This document shows positions 5,408 to 5,617 of a stretch of DNA of 5,617 nucleotides, piece after piece. Within the stretch, counting starts at the first letter, position 1, and the number at the start of each line of letters is the position of its first letter. The notes below the pieces were generated by a model. It ran no database searches. It saw only the letters and a list, made by a program, of their open reading frames with translations, and was not told the DNA's origin. A program made the translations under genes and the position numbers. The stretch is from a bacterium (GTDB taxonomy: Bacteria; Arandabacterota; Arandabacteria; Arandabacterales; Arandabacteraceae). The stretch spans positions 1 to 5,617 of the forward strand of contig JALGWB010000144.1 in the NCBI GenBank assembly GCA_025774405.1. Direction: 5' to 3'.

Positions 5408-5617
5408 ATGGAAATCCGGCAGGACATGAGACAGCAGCAGCGGCAGGAGATGCGACTCGTAATGACTCCGAAGCTGCAGCAGGCTATCAAGCTGCTGCAG
5501 GTACCCGCCCTTGAGCTCCAGCAGATCCTCAAGCATGAGCTGATTACCAATCCAATGCTTGAGGAGGTAGATGAGGACGAACCTGAAACCCAGGAAACTG
5601 AATGTCGTGAAGGTGGC
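5408..5617 (+). CDS. rpoN: RNA polymerase sigma-54 factor, N-terminal part (3'-truncated by window edge)
   Basis: Sigma-54 directs RNA polymerase to -24/-12 promoters and requires an ATP-driven enhancer-binding activator. The first 70 codons are present and the frame runs open off the window; the full protein is usually about 450-500 residues. What is visible is region I, the activator-responsive domain: a Gln-rich start, then LVMTPKLQQAIKLLQVPALE (17-36) and LKHELITNPMLEE (41-53), a clear match to the family's TPQLQQAI-LLQ and NPLLE signatures. An acidic stretch (EEVDEDEPE, 52-60) follows, matching the start of the variable region II. The ATG is fixed by GGAGGA six bases upstream. It lies 24 bp after lptB with no obvious promoter of its own, so it is probably co-transcribed with the lpt genes. 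rpoN downstream of lptB is a conserved arrangement in proteobacteria. Confidence 0.95.
   Translation, partial: MEIRQDMRQQQRQEMRLVMTPKLQQAIKLLQVPALELQQILKHELITNPMLEEVDEDEPETQETECREGG

Noticed and set aside
5470..5499. Imperfect direct repeat of CTGCAGCAG/CTGCTGCAG units at the start of rpoN
   Set aside because: It follows from the KLQQAIKLLQ sequence of sigma-54 region I and Gln/Leu codon choice, not from a DNA-level repeat.

Overview
This window is a compact, single-strand (+) block of envelope-biogenesis genes from a diderm (Gram-negative) bacterium that makes Kdo-containing lipopolysaccharide. In order it holds the 3' part of pyrG (CTP synthase), kdsA, kdsC, kdsD, a lipid A-type acyltransferase gene, lptC, lptB and the 5' end of rpoN (sigma-54). 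The kds/lpt/rpoN neighbourhood is widespread in proteobacteria. The pyrG-kdsA linkage, kdsC before kdsD, an acyltransferase before lptC, and a KdsA with the metal-binding cysteine are unlike the enterobacterial arrangement. They fit a deltaproteobacterial-like or FCB/candidate-phylum lineage better. Base composition looks close to 50% GC by eye. I cannot name the organism from this.

Region 1 (1-3111) is a tightly packed run. pyrG and kdsA overlap by 4 bp (GTGA), kdsA and kdsC by 1 bp (TGATG), and kdsC and kdsD are 16 bp apart. Together they supply CTP (needed later to activate Kdo as CMP-Kdo) and convert ribulose-5-phosphate to arabinose-5-phosphate (KdsD), then Kdo-8-phosphate (KdsA), then Kdo (KdsC). 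kdsB, the CMP-Kdo synthetase, is not in the window and may lie upstream of pyrG.

Region 2 (3112-3208) is the only real intergenic gap, 97 bp. It carries a near-consensus sigma-54 (-24/-12) promoter immediately after the kdsD stop. A sigma-70-type promoter with a perfect TTGACA and 17-bp spacing directly abuts and overlaps it by one base.

Region 3 (3209-5617) is a second tight run: acyltransferase, lptC, lptB, rpoN. The first two junctions overlap by 34 and 29 bp, and rpoN follows 24 bp after lptB with a strong ribosome binding site. These genes would finish lipid A acylation, supply the inner-membrane part of the LPS export bridge, and encode sigma-54 itself. The candidate sigma-54 promoter would therefore place rpoN under its own product, together with LPS export. 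The usual lptA gene between lptC and lptB is missing.

No mobile elements, CRISPR arrays, RNA genes or convincing terminators were seen. I found no wholly unfamiliar gene system. The most interesting signal is regulatory, in the 97-bp gap.
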